Positions 1 through 10,744 of a stretch of 45,312 nt of DNA are shown piece by piece (the stretch's first letter is position 1; every line of letters starts with the position of its first letter). Position numbers and translations under genes: made by a program. The notes beneath the pieces were generated by a model. That model saw nothing but the letters and a program-made list of their open reading frames with translations, was not told where the DNA came from and did not search any database. The stretch comes from Acidobacteriota bacterium (GTDB lineage Bacteria; Acidobacteriota; Blastocatellia; Pyrinomonadales; Pyrinomonadaceae), in assembly GCA_029781855.1 (NCBI GenBank), contig JAKOVX010000024.1:1-45312 (forward strand), read 5' to 3'.

Positions 1-1665
1 GGTGAACTTGATATCTATGTCCTCGTACGGCGTCAGGCCCGAAAGCCGGATCATGTCCTGGGCGAGATCGAGTATCTTGACCGGCTGGCCCATATCGAGG
101 ATGAATATCTCGCCGCCTTTGCCAAGGGCTCCTGCTTGCAACACCAGCTGCGATGCCTCAGGGATCGTCATGAAATAACGGGTCATGTCCTTGTGCGTGA
201 CTGTGATCGGTTCGCCTTTCTGGATCTGTTCGCGAAAGATCGGGACGACCGAGCCGGCCGAGCCAAGCACGTTGCCGAAACGAACGGCGACATAGGTCGT
301 CTCGAACGTTTGGTTCAGGTCCTGGATCACGATCTCAGCGATACGTTTGGATGCTCCCATTATCGAAGTCGGGTTTACGGCCTTGTCCGTCGAGATCATC
401 ACGAAGTCGGTAACGCCGTATTCGCCCGCCAGCCGCCCGAGCAGCTGCGTCGCCAGGACGTTGTTTTTGATCGCCTCCGTTGGGTTGAGTTCCATCAGCG
501 GGACGTGTTTGTGAGCCGCGGCGTGGAAGATCACCTGCGGCCTATACTGTTCAAATATCTCCCGCATTCGCGGCTCATCGCCAACGTCCGCGATCAGCGG
601 AACACACGTTGCGTCCGGGTAATCCGACGCAAGCTCCCGCTCGATCTGAAACAAAAAGAACTCTGCCCGCTCGACCAGCAGGATCTGCTGCGGCTTGTAG
701 TTGGTGATCTGCCGGACGAGTTCCGAGCCGATCGAGCCCCCGGCTCCCGTGACCATCACGGTCTTTCCGCTAAGGAATTCGTGGAGGTTGTCATCGTCGA
801 GTTCGACCGGGTCACGACCCAAAAGGTCCTCGATCTGCACGTCGCGGATGCGGCTGACCGATACGCGGCCATGAGCGATCTCATTCAGGCTTGGCACGAT
901 CTGAGCCCTGACCGGGATCTTCGAACAAAGGTCGATAATGCGCCGGATCTCCTTGCCCTGGGCCTGATCTATCGCGATGACGACCTGCTTGATAGCGAGA
1001 TCGTCAACGAGGCGGGCGAGGTCCTTCGTCCCGCCCAATACCTTGATGCCGCTGACACTCCCGCCCTTCTTCCGTAAGTCGTCATCGACAAACCCGCGTA
1101 TCTCGAGCTCGCCGTCCGCCCGGCCGACCATTTCCTTGACCAGCGTCGCTCCCATTCGGCCCGCCCCGACGATCAAGGTCGGCTTTCTCTTAAGTTTCCG
1201 TTTTCCCGAATAGACGCGGTTCTTTTCGTTCAGCTCATAAACGAATCGCCGCAGTATCCTCAGTGCCAGCAACCCGCCGAACGCCATCATTGTGTCGATC
1301 AGGATCACCGAGATCGGTATCTGCCAGAGCGTAAAGTCTGAATAATTCAGCACGAACCTGAGCACGACGAGGACCACGCAGGAGATCGCCGCGGCCTTCA
1401 GAAATACCTTGATATCCTCAATGCTGACGTAGCGCCAGATGATCGAATAAGCTCCGACCATCACAAGTGCGGATAGCTGGATAAGTACGACTAACGGTAG
1501 CTGACGAAGGGCTGTATCCGCGTAAAACTCGCCCAGTTGAACGTTGACAGCCGGCAGATAAGCAATAAAAAAGGCTGCGCAGAGCACTACCGCGTCTGCG
1601 AGAAATTGAGCCGGTCGCCGGAGAAACCAAAAATTTTCATTGACCTGATCGTCGTTTTCTATCAT
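1..1665 (-). CDS. Membrane NDP-sugar 4,6-dehydratase/epimerase, CapD/WbpM/PglF-like (3' end outside window)
   Basis: Reading the minus strand from the ATG at 1665 gives an open frame of 555 codons that runs off the window edge. The N-terminus (about residues 15-115) is hydrophobic with several membrane segments. It is followed by a first Rossmann-type domain with TLIVGAGRMGATLV, and a second SDR domain with VTGAGGSIGSEL (NAD binding), HAAAHKHVPLME, and STDKAVNPTSIMGASKR, the catalytic stretch of this family in which Met replaces the usual SDR Tyr. The visible C-terminus has MTRYFMTIPEAS and GGEIFILDMG. Family members make 4-keto-6-deoxy UDP-GlcNAc sugars at the inner membrane for capsule, O-antigen or glycoprotein glycans. 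The gene is divergent from a Wza-like export gene, which fits a polysaccharide locus continuing to the left. No good Shine-Dalgarno is visible; the first ATG was chosen because the membrane segment follows directly. Confidence 0.93.
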   Translation of the reverse strand, partial: MIENDDQVNENFWFLRRPAQFLADAVVLCAAFFIAYLPAVNVQLGEFYADTALRQLPLVVLIQLSALVMVGAYSIIWRYVSIEDIKVFLKAAAISCVVLVVLRFVLNYSDFTLWQIPISVILIDTMMAFGGLLALRILRRFVYELNEKNRVYSGKRKLKRKPTLIVGAGRMGATLVKEMVGRADGELEIRGFVDDDLRKKGGSVSGIKVLGGTKDLARLVDDLAIKQVVIAIDQAQGKEIRRIIDLCSKIPVRAQIVPSLNEIAHGRVSVSRIRDVQIEDLLGRDPVELDDDNLHEFLSGKTVMVTGAGGSIGSELVRQITNYKPQQILLVERAEFFLFQIERELASDYPDATCVPLIADVGDEPRMREIFEQYRPQVIFHAAAHKHVPLMELNPTEAIKNNVLATQLLGRLAGEYGVTDFVMISTDKAVNPTSIMGASKRIAEIVIQDLNQTFETTYVAVRFGNVLGSAGSVVPIFREQIQKGEPITVTHKDMTRYFMTIPEASQLVLQAGALGKGGEIFILDMGQPVKILDLAQDMIRLSGLTPYEDIDIKFT

Positions 1666-1776
1666 CTAATTTCTAAGGTAAAGCCTGTCGTCGATTACCC
1701 TGAAATTACATTGGCTTAACGGCGCATGTCAATATCGAATCGGTCTGAATACCGCGAGCACTCAATGTTGAAAGGG

Positions 1777-1805
1777 TTGAATGGTTGGTTTTAGTAGGTT
1801 ATGCT
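1777..1805 (+). promoter_or_regulatory. Putative sigma70-type promoter of the polysaccharide export gene
   Basis: TTGAAT at 1777-1782 and TATGCT at 1800-1805 are separated by exactly 17 bases, and the start codon at 1838 follows with AGAGG about 9 bases upstream of it. This is a pattern match only. Confidence 0.45.
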
Positions 1806-1837
1806 TTAGCGGTCTTCGGTATTAGAGGTAGTAATTA

Positions 1838-2833
1838 ATGAAAGGTGCGGTTTGGTCAATATTGGCATTTGTTGCGTGTTCCGGCTTCTCCGCGTTTGGT
1901 CAGGCTCCGCCGATCAACGCGCAGGTTCAGCGAGGGTACCTAGTTGGGCCAGGTGACGAGATAACCGGAAAGGTGTTGGGCGAGCCGCAATTCGATTTTG
2001 TGACTACGGTTGACGAGGACGGCAAGATCGAGGTGCCGTTCTTCGACAAACCGGTAATGGCCAAGTGTCGCTCCGAGCGTGAACTAAGAACAGACATCGG
2101 CGAACTGCTAGCCAAATATCTGAAGAATCCGCAAATAAGCATTCGGGTCACCGACCGAAAGAGCCGCCCGCCCGCAACAATTTACGGCGAAGTTCGAACA
2201 CCCCAGCAGATAATCCTGATGAGAAAGGCTACCCTCGTGGAACTCCTTGCATTTTCCGGCGGTGTGACGGATGAAGCCGGCGGAATGATCCAGATATTTC
2301 GGACAAGGCCTCCGCTCTGCGAAGATGCGAACAACGAAAACAATTGGAAATCGGACGATGGCGACCCGACAGATGTCCCGTCAAAGATGTTCAGCCTTAA
2401 CAGCGTAAAGCTTGGAAAGGACGAAGCAAATCCGATCATTTTCCCGGGTGACGTTATCGTCGTTCAGAAGGCTTCGCCAGTTTATATCACGGGTGAGGTT
2501 GTCGCTCCGCAGGGAATATATCTCAAAGAAGGCGGCTTGACGTTGACGGAGGCCATCGCAAAGATCGGTGGCGTAAAACGTGAAGCCAAGACCCGCGATA
2601 TAAAGATCTATCGGCTGAAGCCGGGTTCCAAGGAGCGGGACGTGATCGTTGCCAACTACGACCAGATCAAAAAAGGCGAGCAAAAGGACGTGTTACTCGA
2701 GCCTTACGATATTGTCGAGGTCGACCACGCCAAGAAGAGCATCGGCCAGACTATTTTGGAACTCGCTACCGGTGCGGCGCGAACCGGATTGAGCAGCGCA
2801 ACCGGAGGTATTGGGACCAGGATTCTTTACTGA
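1838..2833 (+). CDS. Polysaccharide export protein, Wza/SLBB family
   Basis: The 331-residue product begins with a signal-peptide-like hydrophobic stretch (residues 1-22, ending SAFGQA). Residues about 35-125 match the Poly_export domain (YLVGPGDEITGKVLGEPQ, then a beta-rich region with IEVPFFDKPVMAKCRS), and two SLBB-like segments follow (ATIYGEVRTPQQIILMRKATLVELLAFSGGVT and PVYITGEVVAPQGIYLKEGGLTLTEAIAKIGGV). Such proteins form the periplasmic/outer membrane part of capsule or exopolysaccharide export channels. Cys-14 sits in FVAC, a poor lipobox, so lipidation is uncertain. The start has AGAGG upstream. It is transcribed away from the CapD-like dehydratase and converges with the acyl-CoA synthetase gene only 12 bases downstream. 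Confidence 0.9.
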   Translation: MKGAVWSILAFVACSGFSAFGQAPPINAQVQRGYLVGPGDEITGKVLGEPQFDFVTTVDEDGKIEVPFFDKPVMAKCRSERELRTDIGELLAKYLKNPQISIRVTDRKSRPPATIYGEVRTPQQIILMRKATLVELLAFSGGVTDEAGGMIQIFRTRPPLCEDANNENNWKSDDGDPTDVPSKMFSLNSVKLGKDEANPIIFPGDVIVVQKASPVYITGEVVAPQGIYLKEGGLTLTEAIAKIGGVKREAKTRDIKIYRLKPGSKERDVIVANYDQIKKGEQKDVLLEPYDIVEVDHAKKSIGQTILELATGAARTGLSSATGGIGTRILY

Positions 2834-2845
2834 TCGTCCGTTACC

Positions 2846-4693
2846 CTATACATCATAAAGTTCGTCGATGAGGTGTTTGTATTTCTCGTCGACAACACGT
2901 CGCTTGACTTTCAACGTTGGCGTTAACTCGCCCCCGTCCACTGTAAGTTCGTTCTCTATCAAGGCAAATTTCTTTACCTTTTCGTACTGAGCAAGGTGCT
3001 CCGTCACCGATGCGATCTGCCGTTCGAAGAGGTCGTGTATTCTTTCGCTCCGGCAAAACTCCTCGGGCGTTTTCAGATCCAGCGATTTTAGGTGAGCGTA
3101 CGACTCCAGCATCTCAAAATTTGGGACGATCAACGCCGCAGGAAACTTTCGGCCGTTTCCGACGAGCACTACCTGATTGACGAATCGCGAGGCCTTGATC
3201 ATCTGCTCGACGTGTGAAGGCGCGATATATTTGCCGCCTGATGTTTTGAAAAGCTCCTTCTTGCGGTCCGTAATGACGAGGAAGCCTTCATCATCGAGGT
3301 GCCCAATGTCGCCAGTCCGGAACCAGCCGTCGGGTGTGAATGCATCTTTCGTTGCTTCCGCTTTGTGATAATAGCCGAGCATGACACCCGGCCCCGTAAC
3401 TTCTATTTCGCCGTCCGACGCGATCCGCACCTTGTTGTTTCGGATCGGTTTCCCGACCGTGCCGACCTTGACGTCAATGGGATTATTCGACGAGACCACA
3501 GGCGAGGTCTCGGTCAGTCCGTAGCCTTGCATTATCGATATCCCGGCTCCTGTAAAGATGAGATAAATGTCGTCGGAAAGAGAGGCTCCGCCCGTTATGC
3601 AAAATCTAAGATTGCCGCCAAAGAATTCGCGAAGCTTAGCGTAAACGATCTTATCGGCGACACTGTGTTTTGCCATCAGGCTGACCGGGATCGGCATGCT
3701 GCTCTCGTTGATCGAGGCGAATTCCTTTGCGACCTCGATCGCCCAGTCGAAGATACGCTCGCGTATCGGACTCGAGCGTGCCGCCGAAAGACGGGCCTTC
3801 TCGTAGACCTTCTCAAAAATGCGGGGTACTCCGATAAATATGGTCGGCCGCACCTCTTTGAGGTTATCAGGAACCTTCTCGATCGACTCGGCAAAGAAAA
3901 CCGACATTCCTGAAACGATGTAGACATACATGCCGGTCCGTTCGAACACGTGCGACAGAGGCAAGACCGAAAGTGACACGTCATGCCCCGAGAATCCATA
4001 TTTCTCGCTGGCGTCAATCGCGTTCGAAATTAGGTTGGTGTGACTTAGCATCACGCCTTTCGGTTCGCCGGTCGTGCCGCTTGTGTAGATCAAGGTCGCC
4101 ACGTCATCGGGCTCAATAGCCAAGCGAAGCTGTTCCGAGAGCGCGGGCTGACTCTCTCTAAGTTCTACGCCTCTTGACTCAAGGTCGCTCAGTGCCATTG
4201 CCCGCGATTCGGTAACTCCAGCCGGACAAAAAAAGATCAGTGCCTCGATCGATGAACACTCGCCCAGCACCGACTCGATCCTATCGAACGCGGCCTTATC
4301 CTGGATGAAAAGAACGCGGGTACTCGAGTCGTCAAGTATATATTTGATCGAATGCGGGGAAGCGGTCGTGTAGATCGGCACGTCGACTATTCCGGCGAAT
4401 TGGCAACCGGCGTCCGTCAATGTCCACTCCGGCGAATTTGCGGCCAAGATCGCGGCCCGATCGCCCTTTCTCAGCCCCAGCGAATAGAGTCCCAAAGCGA
4501 TATTCTCCGACCTTTCGATCATCGTCCTAGCCGATATCGCGCGCCATTCGCCGTCTTGCTTTAAGTTCAGAGCGTTTGGGAGATCGTATTCCGATCGCGA
4601 CTGCAGAAACAACTCGGCCAATGTTCGCGGCTCATTCTTCAGAAGTGGAAGTCCGCGCTTCGCAGAAACGGCTCTTTCCGGATTATCGGTCAT
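2846..4693 (-). CDS. Long-chain fatty acid--CoA ligase (AMP-forming), FadD15-like
   Basis: 615 residues, the usual length of long-chain acyl-CoA synthetases of the FAA/FadD15 type. Visible ANL-superfamily motifs: the P-loop TLIYTSGTTGEPKGVMLSH near residue 205, YGLTETSPVV (A5), DGWFRTGDIGHLDDEGFLVITDRK (A7/A8 hinge) and the C-terminal region with FKTSGGKYIAP carrying the lysine region of the family. It activates fatty acids to acyl-CoA through an acyl-adenylate. Its start codon overlaps the stop codon of the TetR gene by one base (TAATG), so the two are co-transcribed and probably translationally coupled. The pairing with a TetR regulator and a FadR-like box upstream points to fatty-acid-responsive control of beta-oxidation or lipid recycling. 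Confidence 0.93.
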   Translation of the reverse strand: MTDNPERAVSAKRGLPLLKNEPRTLAELFLQSRSEYDLPNALNLKQDGEWRAISARTMIERSENIALGLYSLGLRKGDRAAILAANSPEWTLTDAGCQFAGIVDVPIYTTASPHSIKYILDDSSTRVLFIQDKAAFDRIESVLGECSSIEALIFFCPAGVTESRAMALSDLESRGVELRESQPALSEQLRLAIEPDDVATLIYTSGTTGEPKGVMLSHTNLISNAIDASEKYGFSGHDVSLSVLPLSHVFERTGMYVYIVSGMSVFFAESIEKVPDNLKEVRPTIFIGVPRIFEKVYEKARLSAARSSPIRERIFDWAIEVAKEFASINESSMPIPVSLMAKHSVADKIVYAKLREFFGGNLRFCITGGASLSDDIYLIFTGAGISIMQGYGLTETSPVVSSNNPIDVKVGTVGKPIRNNKVRIASDGEIEVTGPGVMLGYYHKAEATKDAFTPDGWFRTGDIGHLDDEGFLVITDRKKELFKTSGGKYIAPSHVEQMIKASRFVNQVVLVGNGRKFPAALIVPNFEMLESYAHLKSLDLKTPEEFCRSERIHDLFERQIASVTEHLAQYEKVKKFALIENELTVDGGELTPTLKVKRRVVDEKYKHLIDELYDV

Positions 4694-5307
4694 TAGATTA
4701 AAGCACCTCCGAAAAAGACCTTCAATACTTCGTCGGCCATCGGCGCGAGCGGATACGAACGCTTTGAGAGGATCCAGTTAGTAACCATTTCATCGAGGGC
4801 TCCGTAAAGGATCTTGGCTCCGACGACGGGCTTGAGGTCCGTGCGAAAAACGCCGGCCGCCTGTCCGTCGGCGATCGTTTTGCGAATGATGTCCAGATAT
4901 TCGCCAAACCCGGCCGCTGAGAACTGCTCCATGAATTTGGTCGACCCGCGAAGCTCGACCTGAAAAACGATCGCCATATTGCGGTCCGCCCCGAGCTTTT
5001 CCAGGTGTAGTTGCGCGATCCGTCGGATGCGTTCGACCGGATCTTCGATCTCGGCGAGCTGTCGTCGGCCTTCGTCAATAAACTCGGTCATTGCGCGGTC
5101 GAAGATAGAATGCAGGATGTCGTCTTTGCTTCTGAAATACAGATAGACCGTGCCGTCCGCAATTCCGGCTTCGCCTGCGATGTCGGCTACCTTCGAACTA
5201 AAATAGCCTCTGTTCGCAAAAACTTTTATCGCGGCGCGAAGGATAGCCTCGCGCTTATCCAGAACTACAGCTTTTGCGGATGAACCCGAACGGGTGTGTC
5301 GCGGCAT
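4693..5307 (-). CDS. TetR-family transcriptional regulator, likely FadR-type repressor
   Basis: 204 residues. The N-terminal helix-turn-helix spans about residues 17-62, with ILRAAIKVFANRGYF, VADIAGEAGIADGTVYLYF and SKDDILHSIFDRAM, the standard TetR DNA-binding layout. The C-terminal ligand domain is only generically recognisable and contains FQVELRGSTKFM, a segment common in Bacillus FadR-like regulators. It is the first gene of an operon with the acyl-CoA synthetase (one-base overlap), and a perfect 7-4-7 inverted repeat lies 11 bases upstream of its start. Autorepression relieved by long-chain acyl-CoA is the expected behaviour of FadR-type members; the ligand here is inference. Confidence 0.9.
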   Translation of the reverse strand: MPRHTRSGSSAKAVVLDKREAILRAAIKVFANRGYFSSKVADIAGEAGIADGTVYLYFRSKDDILHSIFDRAMTEFIDEGRRQLAEIEDPVERIRRIAQLHLEKLGADRNMAIVFQVELRGSTKFMEQFSAAGFGEYLDIIRKTIADGQAAGVFRTDLKPVVGAKILYGALDEMVTNWILSKRSYPLAPMADEVLKVFFGGALI

Positions 5308-5318
5308 AATTCTCAGTA

Positions 5319-5336
5319 TGAATGAACAGTCATTCA
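5319..5336. promoter_or_regulatory. FadR-like operator (perfect inverted repeat)
   Basis: TGAATGA-ACAG-TCATTCA, a perfect 7-4-7 inverted repeat, sits 11 bases before the TetR start codon. Both half-sites equal the half-sites of the Bacillus subtilis FadR box (TGAATGAMTANTCATTCA), and the spacer differs from that consensus only at its second base. The likely function is binding of the adjacent TetR protein. Confidence 0.75.
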
Positions 5337-5472
5337 GTGTGCACTAAGGCTATACCAAAACACCTGGGTAAATCAAGATAAATCTATGAAAGACTGCTCG
5401 CTGAGCGTGGACCTACGATGAGCGGCTGACCGCTCCGTCAACATAAAGCCAATTACGTGAACGTGAAAAAGA

Positions 5473-5558
5473 TGGCGGAGAGGACAGGACTCGAACCTGC
5501 AAGCGATCACTCGCGGTAGTTTTCAAGACTACTGCCTTACCAATTAGGCTACCTCTCC
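5473..5558 (-). tRNA. tRNA-Ser (anticodon UGA)
   Basis: Read on the minus strand: acceptor GGAGAGG pairs with CCTCTCC; D-arm region AGCCTAATTGGTAAGGC; anticodon stem GTAGT/ACTAC around loop CTTGAAA, giving anticodon TGA; a long class II variable arm with stem GCGA/TCGC; T-arm GCAGG-TTCGAGT-CCTGT; discriminator G (typical of serine tRNAs); and an encoded CCA at 5475-5473. All arms are intact. Confidence 0.97.
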
Positions 5559-5645
5559 GCAATTGCGGCGAACTGAAAATATATCAAAAAATCGATCGGA
5601 AACAAACTATTTTCAAAGGAAAAGGCGGGGTCACGGTTGGCCAGA

Positions 5646-5681
5646 ATTAAAAACGCTTCGCCTGTCGGACCAGCGAAGCGT
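5646..5681 (-). terminator. Rho-independent terminator of the TlpA-like gene
   Basis: On the minus strand a 9-bp stem ACGCTTCGC/GCGAAGCGT (5681-5673 with 5661-5653) with an 11-base loop is followed by TTTTTAAT. It lies about 26 bases after the stop codon at 5708. Confidence 0.85.
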
Positions 5682-5707
5682 GTTTAACGAGAATTTCGGA
5701 AGTTGGG

Positions 5708-6217
5708 TCAATCTACGGAAACTAACCTTGTGATTTTCGAATAAAGTTCATTCGTCCGATCCCAGCCGCTCGAACGGTAAGCCAGATTGCCCTTTTGGTC
5801 GATGACGAAATACGCGGGAAATCCCATATCGAGATTGCCCTCGCGGTCGCGGTCGGCGTATTGAAGCAGCAAGCCGAAGCTGTTAGGAAGTATGTGAGCG
5901 TTGAAAGGATTTGCCCTCAGAAAGCCCTCGAGTTTTGCATCCGTCTCGAGTGTCGGAGCGAGAAAGACAACGGCACTCTCATCGAATTTCGAGATAAAGC
6001 CATTGAGCTTCGGGATCTCACTCCGGCAAATCGCACATTTAGTGGACCAGAAAGTCAATACAACGACCCGACCACGCATCGAGGCTAGATCATAATAACT
6101 TCCGTCGGTCGCCGGTGCGGCGAACTGAGGTGCGGCATTCCCGACCCGAATCGCATTTTGTGCCAATGCTCCGATCGAAATGACCAATATCAGGAAAATA
6201 ATGGAAAGGTATCGCAT
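5708..6217 (-). CDS. Secreted TlpA/AhpC-TSA-like thioredoxin-fold protein
   Basis: 169 residues with a signal peptide (MRYLSIIFLILVISIGALAQ) and a thioredoxin/redoxin domain from about residue 25: APQFAAPATDGSYYDLASMRG, VVLTFWSTKCAICRSEIP with a CxxC (CAIC) active site near residues 61-64, the cis-Pro region GFPAYFVIDQKGNLAYR, and a C-terminal helix. TlpA/ResA-like proteins are periplasmic thiol-disulfide oxidoreductases, reducing client cysteines or handling peroxide. It stands alone, has its own terminator, and a strong palindrome lies 31 bases upstream of its start. Confidence 0.88.
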   Translation of the reverse strand: MRYLSIIFLILVISIGALAQNAIRVGNAAPQFAAPATDGSYYDLASMRGRVVVLTFWSTKCAICRSEIPKLNGFISKFDESAVVFLAPTLETDAKLEGFLRANPFNAHILPNSFGLLLQYADRDREGNLDMGFPAYFVIDQKGNLAYRSSGWDRTNELYSKITRLVSVD

Positions 6218-6248
6218 GTTTAATAAGGAGGTGAGTGGGTTAAAGTAC

Positions 6249-6265
6249 GTTGTACAATGTACAAC
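6249..6265. promoter_or_regulatory. Palindromic operator candidate between tlpA-like gene and recF
   Basis: GTTGTACA-A-TGTACAAC is a perfect 8-1-8 inverted repeat in the divergent intergenic region, 31 bases from the minus-strand start and 106 bases from the recF start. The regulator is unknown. The TACA-TGTA core is reminiscent of BlaI/CopY-type sites, but those normally have a different centre. Confidence 0.55.
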
Positions 6266-6370
6266 ACCTCTATTAATACATATTTCTAATACGTCGTATA
6301 TTCAGAAAAAGCGGAATTCTAAGATCTGTCGTCCCTGAAGGTAGCGGCCTTACATGCTAAACTCTCGGAG

Positions 6371-7471
6371 ATGTTCCTCGAATCGCTCGAAGCCGTATGT
6401 TTTCGCAATCTGCAGGGAAGTGTCGCGTGCGGGAGTGGCTTGAACATATTAGTCGGTGAAAACGGACAAGGCAAGACAAATTGGCTCGAAGCGATATTTT
6501 TTTTAGCGACGGCCAGATCGTTCCGGACCGCCAAGTTATCCGAAGCGGTCTGTTTTGGCCAGGAATTAGCATTTGTTCGCGGCTCTGTACGCGAATCGCC
6601 CGAGATCGTCCGCGACCTGCAGACCGCGATCCAGGGCAATACCAAGTCGCTTTCCGTCAACGGTAAGAAGGAGACCGTTCAGCGTTATCTCGGACAACTC
6701 CACGCGGTCGTCTTTAACGCCGACGAACTCGAGATCGTCCGCGGAATGCCCGACGCACGCCGCCGTTTTCTGGATGCCGGAATTACGGCTCTTCATCCGC
6801 CGTTCGTCCAGACATTCTCGGATTACAATCGCGTTATCCGGCAGAAAAACGCATTGCTGCAGACCGCCCGCGACGCGGAATATTCACTTGACAAGACCGC
6901 CGAAATGCTCGCGCCGTGGAATGAGCAGTTGGCACCGCTCGCCGCTCGCATCCACCGGGCGCGTGTCCGGTACATCGAGAGGTTGAACGCCGTTCTGGAA
7001 AAGAAGCTGTTCGGACGCGAGGAACTCTCCGTGCGATATCGTTCGTCTCTTGAGGGAAAGGGCGATCTAGGCAGCTACGAAGCTCTGATCACCGAGCGCC
7101 TAGCATTGCGCGTGCAGGCTGAGACCATGGCCTGCCACTCGCTCATAGGAACGCACCGGGACGATATGGAGCTTGAGTTCGACGGGCACGATCTTCGCAA
7201 ATTCGGCTCGGCCGGCCAGCAACGAAGCGCCCTGCTGTTGCTGCAGTTAGCCAACATCTCCGTTTATCACGCCACCCGCGGCGAATATCCGCTTTTCCTC
7301 CTCGATGACATCGACGCCGAACTCGACTATCGACGCATCGGCCAACTTCTCGATTTCCTCGCCGGCAAAACCCAGACATTCGTGACCACGTCCAAAGAAA
7401 GCTTCGTTGAGAAATTTGGGGTCGAAGCGAACGTATCCGTGGTGACCGCCGGAACCGCTAAATCTCAATAA
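6371..7471 (+). CDS. recF: DNA replication and repair protein RecF
   Basis: 366 residues, the usual RecF length. Visible: the N-terminal ABC-type ATPase half with LNILVGENGQGKTNWLEAIFF (Walker A, residues 29-36), ATARSFRT, the family segment FNADELEIVRGMPDARRRFLD, the central coiled-coil-like region, the signature FGSAGQQRSALLLLQLA, and Walker B PLFLLDDIDAELD followed by TFVTTS. RecF loads RecA with RecO and RecR at gapped single-stranded DNA. It lies directly upstream of gyrB as in the classical dnaA-dnaN-recF-gyrB order, but the upstream neighbour here is a tlpA-like gene on the other strand, so dnaA/dnaN have been separated. Confidence 0.97.
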   Translation: MFLESLEAVCFRNLQGSVACGSGLNILVGENGQGKTNWLEAIFFLATARSFRTAKLSEAVCFGQELAFVRGSVRESPEIVRDLQTAIQGNTKSLSVNGKKETVQRYLGQLHAVVFNADELEIVRGMPDARRRFLDAGITALHPPFVQTFSDYNRVIRQKNALLQTARDAEYSLDKTAEMLAPWNEQLAPLAARIHRARVRYIERLNAVLEKKLFGREELSVRYRSSLEGKGDLGSYEALITERLALRVQAETMACHSLIGTHRDDMELEFDGHDLRKFGSAGQQRSALLLLQLANISVYHATRGEYPLFLLDDIDAELDYRRIGQLLDFLAGKTQTFVTTSKESFVEKFGVEANVSVVTAGTAKSQ

Positions 7472-7519
7472 AAACTTGGCGTTAGATGTCTCCGATGCCT
7501 ACCTAATTGAGCTCAAAAA

Positions 7520-7528
7520 TGCTATAAT
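7520..7528 (+). promoter_or_regulatory. Extended -10 promoter of gyrB
   Basis: TGCTATAAT (TGN plus a consensus TATAAT at 7523-7528) lies in the recF-gyrB gap. A good -35 is not obvious, as expected for extended -10 promoters. Transcription from here would give a leader of roughly 110 bases. Confidence 0.5.
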
Positions 7529-7562
7529 TTAGCGATGATTTGGTGACGGGAATAAGATCTGA

Positions 7563-10058
<2,496 letters not shown>

Positions 10059-10088
10059 TAAAGATTTAACGAAGCGAGGCGAGAGAAG

Positions 10089-10126
10089 CGGAGAAGGACA
10101 GCATTGTTGTTCTCCGTCTTTTCTTT
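10089..10126 (+). terminator. Rho-independent terminator after gyrB
   Basis: A 7-bp stem CGGAGAA/TTCTCCG (10089-10095 with 10110-10116) is followed by TCTTTTCTTT, 31 bases after the gyrB stop codon. Confidence 0.75.
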
Positions 10127-10270
10127 GGTTCAGCAAAATTCAAACCCGAAAGCCTCAATAGGCCCGACTGATTGGCCGAACCCGATAGACTCAATAGACT
10201 CGCATCACCTACTTCACTTTGGGTCGATACTGAATTCTGCTAATTTACGCCTTGTCTATCGGAGGTATTT

Positions 10271-10672
10271 ATGAAATTTGCAAAATACTCGTTTCTCGTC
10301 GCCGGGATCTACGGGCTGATTGTTCTGCTGCCGCAATACTTTTTGGAGTCTAAGGTCGGGACCGATTCGCCTCCCGCTATCACCCACCCAGAGTTTTTCT
10401 ACGGGTTCGTCGGCGTTGGAATAGCATTCCAGATCGTGTTCCTTATCATCTCGACCGATCCGGCAAAATTCCGACTGATGATCCTGCCGTCGATAGTCGA
10501 GAAATTCAGCTTCGCTATCGCTGCCACAGTTCTTCTGCTAGGCGGCCGACTTGCTGTCCAAATGTTCGCCGCTGCAATGATAGACGTCCTACTCGGCGTA
10601 CTATTTATCGTGAGTTGGTTCAAGTTAGCCGAAACGGACGATGCTCCGACAGTCAGCGAATCGGTCAACTGA
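10271..10672 (+). CDS. Small four-helix membrane protein of unknown function
   Basis: 133 residues with four predicted membrane segments (about 7-24, 48-65, 78-98 and 102-121) separated by short loops, and a short polar C-terminus. No catalytic motif is visible. The start has a strong GGAGGT 7 bases upstream. It is a monocistronic gene between two terminators and converges with the DUF4440 gene. I do not recognise the family. Confidence 0.75.
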   Translation: MKFAKYSFLVAGIYGLIVLLPQYFLESKVGTDSPPAITHPEFFYGFVGVGIAFQIVFLIISTDPAKFRLMILPSIVEKFSFAIAATVLLLGGRLAVQMFAAAMIDVLLGVLFIVSWFKLAETDDAPTVSESVN

Positions 10673-10704
10673 CATTCGAGCACGTGGAATTGGCCGTCTC
10701 GACC

Positions 10705-10744
10705 AGAGCTATGGGAATTCCGGACTAATAGCTCTCATTTTTGC
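10705..10744. terminator. Terminator hairpin between convergent genes
   Basis: An 8-bp stem AGAGCTAT/ATAGCTCT (10705-10712 with 10728-10735) is followed by CATTTTTG on the plus strand. It lies 33 bases after the membrane-protein stop and touches the stop codon of the minus-strand gene. Confidence 0.6.

Noticed and set aside
136..1077. 313-aa plus-strand reading frame
   Set aside because: It is antisense to the CapD-like dehydratase, whose motifs are unambiguous on the minus strand.
6225..6235. AAGGAGGTGAG, a perfect Shine-Dalgarno, on the plus strand in the leader of the TlpA-like gene
   Set aside because: No start codon with a sensible frame follows on the plus strand. On the minus strand it reads as the 16S rRNA 3' tail (anti-Shine-Dalgarno); probably chance.
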